From Chryseobacterium sp. 3008163 (lineage in GTDB: Bacteria; Bacteroidota; Bacteroidia; Flavobacteriales; Weeksellaceae): a stretch of DNA of 64,000 nucleotides. Positions within the stretch are counted from its first letter, which is position 1; the number at the start of each line of letters is the position of its first letter. The stretch lies in NCBI RefSeq assembly GCF_003669035.1, contig NZ_CP033070.1:4278001-4342000 (forward strand). Direction: 5' to 3'. The notes under the pieces are model-generated. The model was given only the letters and a program-made list of their open reading frames with translations, had not been told where the DNA came from and made no database searches. This document shows positions 57,318-64,000 of the stretch, in pieces. The position numbers and the translations under genes are program-made.

Positions 57318-58007
57318 CTATAACTTTATGGCATTGATCATTTCTCTTTTTCCCGGTGGGCCTTGCTTTTTTTCCACATTAAAATTAAGTTCTTTCAGAA
57401 TTCTTCTCACACTTCCTTTTGATGAATATGTTGTTAACAATCCGTTGATACTCATTTTATCTGAAACCATCTCAAATAAAGGCTTTTCCCAAAGGTCAGG
57501 CTGTACTCGTGCGCCAAAGCAATCGTAATAAACCAGGTTAATCTTCGGTAAATCAATGTTTTTCAGGTCAAAAAAGTCACATTGTATCTTTTTTAAATTA
57601 AAACCCTTAATGATTTCTTCTGATTTCTCCCATTCAGTTTGATGAATTTTTTGATAAATATTTTTTAATTCTGGGTTATCAAAAAGGTCGAAGTAGGCTA
57701 AATTTTCGATCTCAGATTCATTTATCGGGTATTTTTCGAGTGTAAAATAGTTGATAGTATGATTTTTGTCAGTTTTTAAATATTCATTAATTGTCACCAA
57801 AACATTTAAACCTGTTCCAAAACCGAGTTCTAAAATGTTAATTTCGTAATCATTTAATAGATTTAATCCGTTTTTGATAAACACATGTTCGGCTTCTTGT
57901 AACGCACCATGGTGTGAATGATAGTTTTCATTTAATTCATTGATAAACAATGTTTTACTTCCGTCGTTTGTGGTTCTGATTTCTCTTTCCAAAGTATTTT
58001 TTTTCAA
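57318..58007 (-). CDS. mnmD: tRNA 5-methylaminomethyl-2-thiouridine methyltransferase MnmD
   Basis: A 229-residue SAM-dependent methyltransferase of the MnmC N-domain type, without the FAD oxidase domain. It completes the wobble-uridine modification of some tRNAs. Motifs: LELGFGTGLNVL (SAM binding) and DCFGARVQPDLWEKPLF, with NGLLTTYSSKG near the end. Bacteroidota often carry this stand-alone form. It is divergent from ilvE. Confidence 0.9.
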   Translation of the reverse strand: MKKNTLEREIRTTNDGSKTLFINELNENYHSHHGALQEAEHVFIKNGLNLLNDYEINILELGFGTGLNVLVTINEYLKTDKNHTINYFTLEKYPINESEIENLAYFDLFDNPELKNIYQKIHQTEWEKSEEIIKGFNLKKIQCDFFDLKNIDLPKINLVYYDCFGARVQPDLWEKPLFEMVSDKMSINGLLTTYSSKGSVRRILKELNFNVEKKQGPPGKREMINAIKL

Positions 58008-58043
58008 ATTTAATGTAAAATTTTTATATTTGAAAAATTATGT

Positions 58044-58051
58044 TAAATTTG
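58044..58051 (+). promoter_or_regulatory. -7 promoter box of ilvE
   Basis: TAAATTTG matches TAnnTTTG perfectly, 25 bases before the ilvE start. The nearest TTTG upstream is too close for a normal -33. Confidence 0.45.
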
Positions 58052-58076
58052 TGGAACATCATAAAAATTTTAAGAA

Positions 58077-59150
58077 ATGATAATTCAAAAAACAGAAAAC
58101 TCTAGAATTTCTACTTTCGATCCCAATAATTTTTCGTTCGGAAATACTTTCAGTGATCACATGATCATCTGTGAATATGAGGATGGTAAATGGGGCGATG
58201 TGAAATTGGTTCCTTATGGTCCCCTTTTGTTTACTCCTGCGATGATGGGTGTAAATTACGGACAGGCTTGTTTTGAAGGCATGAAAGCTTACAAAGACAA
58301 TGACGGACAGGTTTTCCTTTTCAGGCCCGAAAAGAATTTTGAGCGTATCAATAAATCTGCAAAACGTTTGGCAATGCCAGAAGTTACCGAAGAAATATTT
58401 TTAGATGGTCTTAAAGCATTAGTAAATATGGATAGAGAATGGATTCCTCAAGGTGAAGGTAATTCTTTATATATCAGACCACTAATTTTTGCTACCGAAG
58501 AGGCTTTGAAAGCAAGAGTTGCCAATAAATATATGTTTGCAATCGTGGCGACACCTGCAAAAATGTATTATACAGAACCTGTATCTGTGAAAATTTCTGA
58601 TCATTATTCAAGAGCAGCAAGTGGTGGAGTAGGTTCGGCAAAAGCAGCCGGAAACTATGCAGCTTCTTTCTACCCAACTCAGTTGGCGATGGAAGAAGGT
58701 TATGATCAAATCATCTGGACAGATGATGCTACTCACGAATATTTCGAAGAAAGCGGAACAATGAATGTTTTTGTAAGAATCAACGATACGATTTTTACAC
58801 CTCCCACTTCTGAGAAAATCTTAGACGGAGTTACCAGAGACAGTTTCATTCAGTTGGCTAAGAAAAGAGGTTTTGAAGTAAAAGTAGAAGCAATAAAAGT
58901 AAAAGATGTTGTTGAAGCTCAGAAAAACGGAACTTTGAAAGAAGTTTGGGGAGTAGGTACAGCGGTTGTTACAACGGTTTTTCAGGCCTTGGGTTACAAT
59001 GGCGAAAAATTGGAGTTACCAAGACTTTCAGACGAAGAAAGTTTTGCAGTGAGACTTAAAAATGATTTAGTTGATTTACAGACCAACCATTCAGAAGATC
59101 CTTTCGGATGGAGAGTTCTAGTTGAAAAAGATGTTTTAGAAACAGCTTAA
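58077..59150 (+). CDS. ilvE: Branched-chain amino acid aminotransferase
   Basis: A 357-residue fold-type IV PLP aminotransferase that makes or degrades Leu, Ile and Val. Motifs: GQACFEGMKAYK, IRPLIFATEE, GSAKAAGNYA near the PLP lysine, and EESGTMNVFV. Length matches the BCAT family. It is a single gene with a terminator behind it. Confidence 0.95.
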   Translation: MIIQKTENSRISTFDPNNFSFGNTFSDHMIICEYEDGKWGDVKLVPYGPLLFTPAMMGVNYGQACFEGMKAYKDNDGQVFLFRPEKNFERINKSAKRLAMPEVTEEIFLDGLKALVNMDREWIPQGEGNSLYIRPLIFATEEALKARVANKYMFAIVATPAKMYYTEPVSVKISDHYSRAASGGVGSAKAAGNYAASFYPTQLAMEEGYDQIIWTDDATHEYFEESGTMNVFVRINDTIFTPPTSEKILDGVTRDSFIQLAKKRGFEVKVEAIKVKDVVEAQKNGTLKEVWGVGTAVVTTVFQALGYNGEKLELPRLSDEESFAVRLKNDLVDLQTNHSEDPFGWRVLVEKDVLETA

Positions 59151-59175
59151 TTTCAATCAATTTAATAATATATAC

Positions 59176-59204
59176 AAAGCCAGGATTTTTTCTTGGCTTT
59201 TTTT
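59176..59204 (+). terminator. Terminator of ilvE
   Basis: AAAGCCA (59176-59182) pairs with TGGCTTT (59194-59200), followed by a T-run, 26 bases after the stop. Confidence 0.8.
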
Positions 59205-59230
59205 AATTTAAATCTAAAAGTTTAAATTTA

Positions 59231-59309
59231 TTCTCTCTCATATCAAGCTGATTAAGCAGATTTTCATCTAACTGTATTTATCTGCGTAATCTGCAAAATC
59301 AGCGAGAAC
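59231..59309. repeat. Palindromic repeat copy 3
   Basis: The right arm, read in reverse, is TTCTCGCTGATTTTGCAG followed by ATTACGCAGAT, nearly the same as copy 1. The left arm (TTCTCTCTCATATCAAGCTG, ATTAAGCAGATT) is diverged. Confidence 0.65.
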
Positions 59310-59415
59310 CAAAGAATGTTTTTATTAGTTCAAATTTATTTTTGATATTTAGAAACATTCGACATTTTAAAATTTCAAAAAAATATTAAAACTTTATTTT
59401 AATAAATTCCTCAAG

Positions 59416-59448
59416 TTTTGTTAATCATTCCCGAAATGCGTATTTTCG
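59416..59448 (+). promoter_or_regulatory. Promoter of the gldI unit
   Basis: TTTTG (59416-59420) and TATTTTCG (59441-59448, one mismatch to TAnnTTTG) are 20 bases apart, just upstream of the gldI ATG at 59460. Confidence 0.5.
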
Positions 59449-59458
59449 CAAAAGTTTT

Positions 59459-59971
59459 ATGAAAAAAATACTTCTCATCTCCGCATTAGGACTTTTAAGC
59501 TGTAAAAGAAATGCCCCACAGGTGCATCCTCCGGTGGGTGGTGTATTGAGCCAGAGTGATCTTGATGTTTCCAGAAACAGAATGAAAAATCTCAATACTT
59601 TAGAAAGACAGCAGATTCAGGATTGGGTGAATAGTCAGGATATTAAATTTTATCCTACTCAGCTTAATTACTGGACGACCGTAGAAGGTTTTGACAAAAG
59701 ACAAAGAAGACCGGATGATTCTCCGATTTCGTATTCTTATGATCTGTTTGATTTTGATCAGACTAAAATTTATGACAAATCTATTCAGAGAAACGATGCG
59801 AGATTCGGGCATTTTGATGAGTTGAAAGCAGTAGAAAATGCTTTAAGATATATGAATGACGGGGAAGAAGTAACGCTTCTTGTACCATCAACATTAGCTT
59901 ACGGTACTTTTGGAGACGAAAATAAAATAGATAACGATATTCCTTTAATTATAAAATTAAAAGTTCTATAG
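59459..59971 (+). CDS. gldI: Gliding-motility-associated peptidyl-prolyl isomerase lipoprotein GldI
   Basis: A 170-residue lipoprotein (lipobox GLLSC) with an FKBP domain in the last 100 residues (FGHFDELKAVENALRYMNDGEEVTLLVPSTLAYG). GldI is needed for gliding in Flavobacterium and is thought to help fold periplasmic parts of the gliding/type IX secretion machinery. In non-gliding relatives it is kept with the T9SS. One base separates it from the next isomerase gene. Confidence 0.85.
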   Translation: MKKILLISALGLLSCKRNAPQVHPPVGGVLSQSDLDVSRNRMKNLNTLERQQIQDWVNSQDIKFYPTQLNYWTTVEGFDKRQRRPDDSPISYSYDLFDFDQTKIYDKSIQRNDARFGHFDELKAVENALRYMNDGEEVTLLVPSTLAYGTFGDENKIDNDIPLIIKLKVL

Positions 59972-59972
59972 A

Positions 59973-61088
59973 ATGAAATTGTTTAACAAAAATATAATTC
60001 TGGCAGCAGCAAGTGTTTCGCTGCTAAGTTGTACACCAATTTATAAGAAAATGAACGTAGACAAAGAAACTTACGAAGGGCTTAAAGACGGACTTTATGC
60101 TAATCTACAAACTACAAAAGGTAACTTGATTGTAAAGTTTGAAGACAAAAAATCACCAGTGACTGTGGCTAACTTTGTTGGTCTTGCAGAAGGTAAAATT
60201 GATAACAAATCAAAGGCAAAAGGTGTTCCTTTTTATGACGGAACGATTTTCCACAGAGTAATCAAAGATTTCATGATTCAAGGAGGAGATCCTCAGGGAA
60301 CAGGAATGGGAGATCCCGGATATAAATTTGAAGACGAGAAAAACGACCTTAAACATACAGGAAAAGGTATTTTGTCAATGGCTAACTCTGGACCAAACAC
60401 CAACGGTTCTCAGTTCTTCATTACTGAAATTGCTACTCCTTGGTTAGATGGCAGACACACAATCTTCGGAGAAGTTGTAAAAGGTGATGATGTGATTGAT
60501 GCAATTGCTGTTGTTGAAAAAGGTGCTCAGGATAAACCAAAAACTGATATCGTACTTGAAAAAGTAAGTATTTTCAGCAAAGGAGATGAGTACAAAGGTT
60601 ACGATGCGGCAAAAACTTTCACTGAAGGTAAAGCTAAAATCGCTGAAAACAATAAAGCTTTCATCGCTAAAGAAGAAGCTGAAAAGAAGAAAAAGGAAGA
60701 AGAGTTCAAAGCAAATCAGCAGAAAATGGTTGATGATGCAAAAGCAGGAATGCAGGTAACTGAATCTGGTCTTTACTACAAAATCACTAAGAAAACTGAA
60801 GGAAAAGCTCCTAAAGCCGGTGATAATATTTCTGTACATTATGCAGGTAAATTAGTTGACGGAACTGAGTTTGATTCTTCATTCAAAAGAGGTGAACCTC
60901 TTGAGTTTCCTGTAGGAACTGGAAGAGTAATCAAAGGTTGGGACGAAGGTATCCTATTATTAAAAGAAGGAGAAACGGCTACACTTTTGATTCCGCCGGC
61001 AATGGCTTACGGAGAAAGAGTTGCAGGAGGAGTTATCCCAGCAAATGCATGGTTAATATTCGACGTGGAATTGGTAAAAGTTCCTTAA
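59973..61088 (+). CDS. Cyclophilin-FKBP double peptidyl-prolyl isomerase lipoprotein
   Basis: A 371-residue lipoprotein (lipobox VSLLSC) with two isomerase folds. A cyclophilin domain spans about 30-200 (FHRVIKDFMIQGGDPQGTG, MANSGPNTNGSQFFI). A charged Lys/Glu coiled-coil linker lies at about 205-245, and an FKBP domain ends the protein (VHYAGKLVDGTEFDSS, GWDEGILLLKEGE, PPAMAYGER). It is cotranscribed with gldI and probably acts on the same exported substrates. Confidence 0.9.
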   Translation: MKLFNKNIILAAASVSLLSCTPIYKKMNVDKETYEGLKDGLYANLQTTKGNLIVKFEDKKSPVTVANFVGLAEGKIDNKSKAKGVPFYDGTIFHRVIKDFMIQGGDPQGTGMGDPGYKFEDEKNDLKHTGKGILSMANSGPNTNGSQFFITEIATPWLDGRHTIFGEVVKGDDVIDAIAVVEKGAQDKPKTDIVLEKVSIFSKGDEYKGYDAAKTFTEGKAKIAENNKAFIAKEEAEKKKKEEEFKANQQKMVDDAKAGMQVTESGLYYKITKKTEGKAPKAGDNISVHYAGKLVDGTEFDSSFKRGEPLEFPVGTGRVIKGWDEGILLLKEGETATLLIPPAMAYGERVAGGVIPANAWLIFDVELVKVP

Positions 61089-61110
61089 TCGAAATTGATA
61101 TAAAATAATG

Positions 61111-61139
61111 AAAGCCGTCTCGTGAGAGACGGCTTTTTT
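61111..61139 (+). terminator. Terminator of the gldI unit
   Basis: AAAGCCGTCTC (61111-61121) pairs with GAGACGGCTTT (61126-61136) around a GTGA tetraloop, followed by a T-run. Confidence 0.9.
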
Positions 61140-61602
61140 GATGAAGTGGATTAATTTATATGACCGCTTTCTTTGTGGTTTAATTATATATTTTTTGCCA
61201 AGAATGAATAAATTTTCATAATTAAAATCAAATGAGAATTCCATTTAAATGAAAATATTTAACGATTAAATTCGTGAGGTAGTAGTTGTTTTTTTATTGT
61301 TTGCTTCAAACCCAAAATGTGGAAAATGTTAGTTTTGTAATTTAATTAATTGATATATAGGGTTGTATACATATTAGGATTACCGTTATACGTTTCTGCT
61401 TATTAAGATAGAACTTTTAGTAATAAGATGTTTTTTTTCATATAATTAAAATTTATCATTTTTCAATACAATAGCTATAATGTTAATTAAATTAAAAATT
61501 GCAATGTTAATAGAACAACGCTATAGTAAGGTTATGTACTATTTCTGAAAACATTGAGATATTTCCCCCTCCCCCCACTAAATTTTTAAACAACTTATCT
61601 CC

Positions 61603-61665
61603 TGCCGTCTGTCTTAAAAGTGAGAAGTATAATTTTTATTCTTCTCTTCTTTAAGAGTCAGACGA
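61603..61665. repeat. Imperfect hairpin upstream of the surface-protein genes
   Basis: CGTCTG...CTTAAA...GAGAAG on the left is matched in order by CTTCTC...TTTAAG...CAGACG on the right, so the 63-base segment can fold into a stem with small bulges. A C-rich stretch precedes it. Confidence 0.5.
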
Positions 61666-61925
61666 CGAAATAGAAAATTAACAAGTCAAGGATTTTTTTT
61701 AATAGATTATCTGGATTGTGCATTGTTTTCTTACCCAATATATTGCTAAAGTTTGATTTTCCACGTCCCATGAATTTTAGTTTTTGTTATCTTAAAATAG
61801 GATATACTTTATGATTCCTTGCTAAGCTTTGCCATTGGGAATATTTTTATGAATTCAAAATAAAAATACATTTAGTTGCAATAACTTATTAATAATAAGC
61901 ACCTTAAATTCTTATCGTTCTTCTT

Positions 61926-61982
61926 TAGCGTATCTCTGTAGTATGTTTATTTATGTTGACAAAGCATCTGTAGCGTATCTCT
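61926..61982. repeat. 12-bp direct repeat TAGCGTATCTCT
   Basis: Exact copies at 61926-61937 and 61971-61982, 45 bases apart, end about 55 bases before the next start codon. They could be paired regulator sites. Confidence 0.5.
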
Positions 61983-62037
61983 TTTCTTTAGTTCAGGTAA
62001 AAATTAGGCTAATGTTGCACTTTGATTAAAAGGTAAA

Positions 62038-62646
62038 ATGTATTTAAAGAAAAATGGTAGCAGTATAAAATATGCATTTGGTATGCGTTTTTTGCTATGC
62101 TGTATTTTTTATAATGCACATAATACAAATGCACAAGTCTTTGTAGGAAAGAACACGAGCCTAAATATAAAAGACAGCATTCCTTTCAATATGCAGAATG
62201 AAAACAGTACAGCGCTATTATATATAGCAGAAGAAGCGACCGTATATAATGTAGAGGAATTATCCAATGTCAAAGTTGTTATTCCTTCCAGTCAGGTTTT
62301 ACAAATACCTTCAAAAACTTCTTTAGCAAAAACTGTAGAAAAGACTGAAAAAAGAAAAACACGAAAATTGGTTTCAAAAAGGGATGATAAAGTTGAAATC
62401 CGTATATCCAAGGATGAAAATCATTCCATAATTTCCAGTGGTTATGCAGGAAAAATTGCTGTTATTACAACCAGTACTTATAAGGCAAAAGAAGTAATCT
62501 TTTGGGAGGAATATAGAATGCTTCCGGTATTATTGAAAATTATTTTTGATGAAAATTATACAAAAAGTGAATTAATTGAAAGAATAATTCTTTCAGGAAA
62601 ACACACTCGCCCTCCTCCTTTTTTTAATGATGGCATATTCACATAA
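62038..62646 (+). CDS. Hypothetical exported protein preceding the surface protein
   Basis: A 202-residue protein. A weak signal sequence (FLLCCIFYNAHNTNAQ) is followed by VFVGKNTSLNIKD, a beta-rich first half, a basic Lys/Arg-rich linker at about 100-115, and a compact C-terminal part. No family is recognised. It is followed by a terminator and then the secreted protein gene, and may work with it. Confidence 0.55.
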   Translation: MYLKKNGSSIKYAFGMRFLLCCIFYNAHNTNAQVFVGKNTSLNIKDSIPFNMQNENSTALLYIAEEATVYNVEELSNVKVVIPSSQVLQIPSKTSLAKTVEKTEKRKTRKLVSKRDDKVEIRISKDENHSIISSGYAGKIAVITTSTYKAKEVIFWEEYRMLPVLLKIIFDENYTKSELIERIILSGKHTRPPPFFNDGIFT

Positions 62647-62676
62647 TTAAAAACACAATTCAATATATCAACTCAT

Positions 62677-62710
62677 GGAAAAGAGTAATTGTAAAGCTCT
62701 TTTCCTTTTT
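62677..62710 (+). terminator. Terminator between the two last genes
   Basis: GGAAAAGAG (62677-62685) pairs with CTCTTTTCC (62697-62705), followed by five T residues. Confidence 0.75.
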
Positions 62711-62733
62711 ATAAATTAAAATTATCAAACAAA

Positions 62734-63998
62734 ATGAAAAATAAATTTTACATATTCTTTGCATTAACGATCGGTTCGTTAGCTTTCGGTCAGGTGGGTA
62801 TTAACACACAAAACCCACAGGGGATTTTCAATATAGATGGTGGTAAAAATAATGCAACCACAGGAACCCCAACTGCAGTACAGTTAGCTGATGATTTTAT
62901 TGTAACCGCATCAGGATCTACGGGTATTGGGACATCTCCTGTAGCATCTGCTCTTTTGGAACTTAATGTGAGTCAGCTTGCTACAGGAAGCAAAAAGGAT
63001 TTTTAGGGCCAAGAGTCCCTTTAATACAATATAAAGATGTGGCTACAATTCCAAGTCCTGCAACTGGTTTATTGGTGTTCAATGAAGGAACAGCTGGTCT
63101 TTCTTATACAGGATACGTATATTGGGACGGTATCGAATGGAGACCTTTGGATGGGCGCTCATTAGCACCTGGTACGATAGGCAGTTTGGACTGTACAAAC
63201 GCTACTCTTACTCCGATTACCTATACCGCAGGTACTCTTTATAACGGAACAATGTCAGTTCCCTATACCGCTGGAAATGGAGGAATATACGCTGCACAAT
63301 CTATAGGACCTGTAAACGGACTTACAGCAACACTTGCAGCAGGTAATTTTGCACAAGGATCTGGTAATTTACTCTATACCATTTCTGGGACACCAACGGT
63401 ATCCAGCCCGACTACAACAACATTTAATATTCCTTCAATTGGAGGACAAAGCTGTAGTGCAACAGTTGGTCTCGGAAAAGTATTAGCTCCTGGTGAATAT
63501 CAATTCTTTACTTTTACATTACCAGCGACGTATACAGGATTATTAAGTGCACAAGTCGGCGGTACCTATAATGCTATTTTAGGCGGTAAAGTAAGATTGG
63601 ATCTTAATTTTAATACTAGTTCCAATGCAGGTAGCGGAACTGTTTCCTACAATCCTCGTTTGGTAAATGTTTTTAGTTCTAACATTAAAGTTTGGTATGC
63701 TGCATTATCGAGTGTAGATCGCCAGCGCCGTGCGAACGTTTTATTAGCTCCAGGAGGTTATCTGGAAACAGATAATGGTATTTTCCTTAACTGGGGAGAT
63801 AATATGAATAGTGGTTCAACTCCTGTAGTAGCTTCTAGCTCTAGTGATGATTCTCAGGAGATAGAAACAGTAGATTTAATTGTAGACGGAATTTGGTACA
63901 GAATTATCGTTTATGTTACTGTAGATAACCTCAATGATAATATCCCTGCCAATAACATCCGACGTGTCTTTATGACCGCACAAAGAATGTCTAACTAA
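62734..63998 (+). CDS. Secreted surface-type protein, frame-broken
   Basis: The signal peptide (to LAFGQ) is followed by VGINTQNPQGIFNIDGG, the opening seen in many Bacteroidota secreted proteins that resemble phage tail-fibre stems. The frame stops at 63006; adding one A to the A5 run at 62992-62996 gives SKKGFLGPRVPLIQYKDV and continues to 63998, for 421 residues. The middle is Gly/Thr/Ser-rich and repetitive, and the end is a beta-rich domain. No T9SS tail is recognised. Probably an exposed structural or adhesive protein; the function is unknown. Confidence 0.65.
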
Positions 63999-64000
63999 TA

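Larger units (their letters stand above)
59151..59458. other. 308-bp intergenic region between ilvE and gldI
   Basis: It contains the ilvE terminator, palindromic repeat copy 3 and the gldI promoter. Confidence 0.7.
61089..62037. other. 949-bp region without recognised genes
   Basis: AT-rich apart from a C-rich run near 61565-61578. It contains the gldI terminator, an imperfect hairpin at 61603-61665 and a 12-bp direct repeat at 61926 and 61971. No coding frame is convincing. Confidence 0.6.

Noticed and set aside
1..64000. tRNA, rRNA and known riboswitches
   Set aside because: None was recognised by eye in the gaps; a tRNAscan or Infernal run would be needed to exclude them firmly.

Overview
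The window looks like chromosome of a Flavobacteriia bacterium of the Chryseobacterium type (Weeksellaceae). The evidence is low GC, intergenic -7 boxes of the Bacteroidota form TAnnTTTG, a short primary sigma factor without region 1.1, a type IX secretion sorting tail, GldI, GLPGLI, HYC_CC_PP and DUF2723 families, T6SS-iii genes, and a zeaxanthin-type carotenoid operon. Genus is an inference from family content; no rRNA or tRNA gene was seen.

Layout. 0-10.9 kb: cysteine synthase-like enzyme, DUF2723 and GT-C membrane glycosyltransferases, DUF1697, KdsA and a TonB-dependent receptor. 11-15 kb: a probable copper-handling group (HYC_CC_PP protein, DUF3347 protein, large metal-binding multicopper oxidase). 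15-18.7 kb: FAD monooxygenase, RpoD, S1/P1 nuclease. 19-22 kb: three T6SS-iii genes (TssG-like, TssN, TssK). 22-31.5 kb: class V aminotransferase, DtxR regulator, threonine aldolase, polysaccharide deacetylase, DUF72, a copper-type P-ATPase followed upstream by an HMA-AraC fusion regulator. 31.7-38 kb: RRM protein, BlaI-type regulator, PAP2-like protein, pyruvate dehydrogenase E1 alpha and E2, two GLPGLI paralogues, an insertion-sequence remnant. 39-43.8 kb: carotenoid operon marR-crtI-crtB-SRPBCC-crtZ-crtY. 44-53.6 kb: T9SS-sorted protein, TPR-HTH regulator, TetR, DnaX, a new 58-residue membrane protein, DAHP synthase-chorismate mutase, RsgA, Ndk. 54-61 kb: Rpe, M42 peptidase, DUF4294, Nudix, MnmD, IlvE, GldI, cyclophilin-FKBP protein. 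62-64 kb: a secreted surface-type protein and an unknown secreted partner.

Three patterns cut across the genes. (1) At least twelve single-base length errors or mutations in homopolymers or short runs break otherwise intact genes; nearly all are one base too short, so the likely cause is base under-calling, though the A9 run in dnaX sits exactly where a tau/gamma slippage site would be. (2) Several intergenic regions are built of tandem 7-bp units; the unit differs from place to place but the period does not. (3) A palindromic unit containing TCTCGCTGATT...GCAGATTACGCAGATT recurs at three gene ends.

Where genes are frame-broken, coordinates are for the restored gene and the break is named in the entry.
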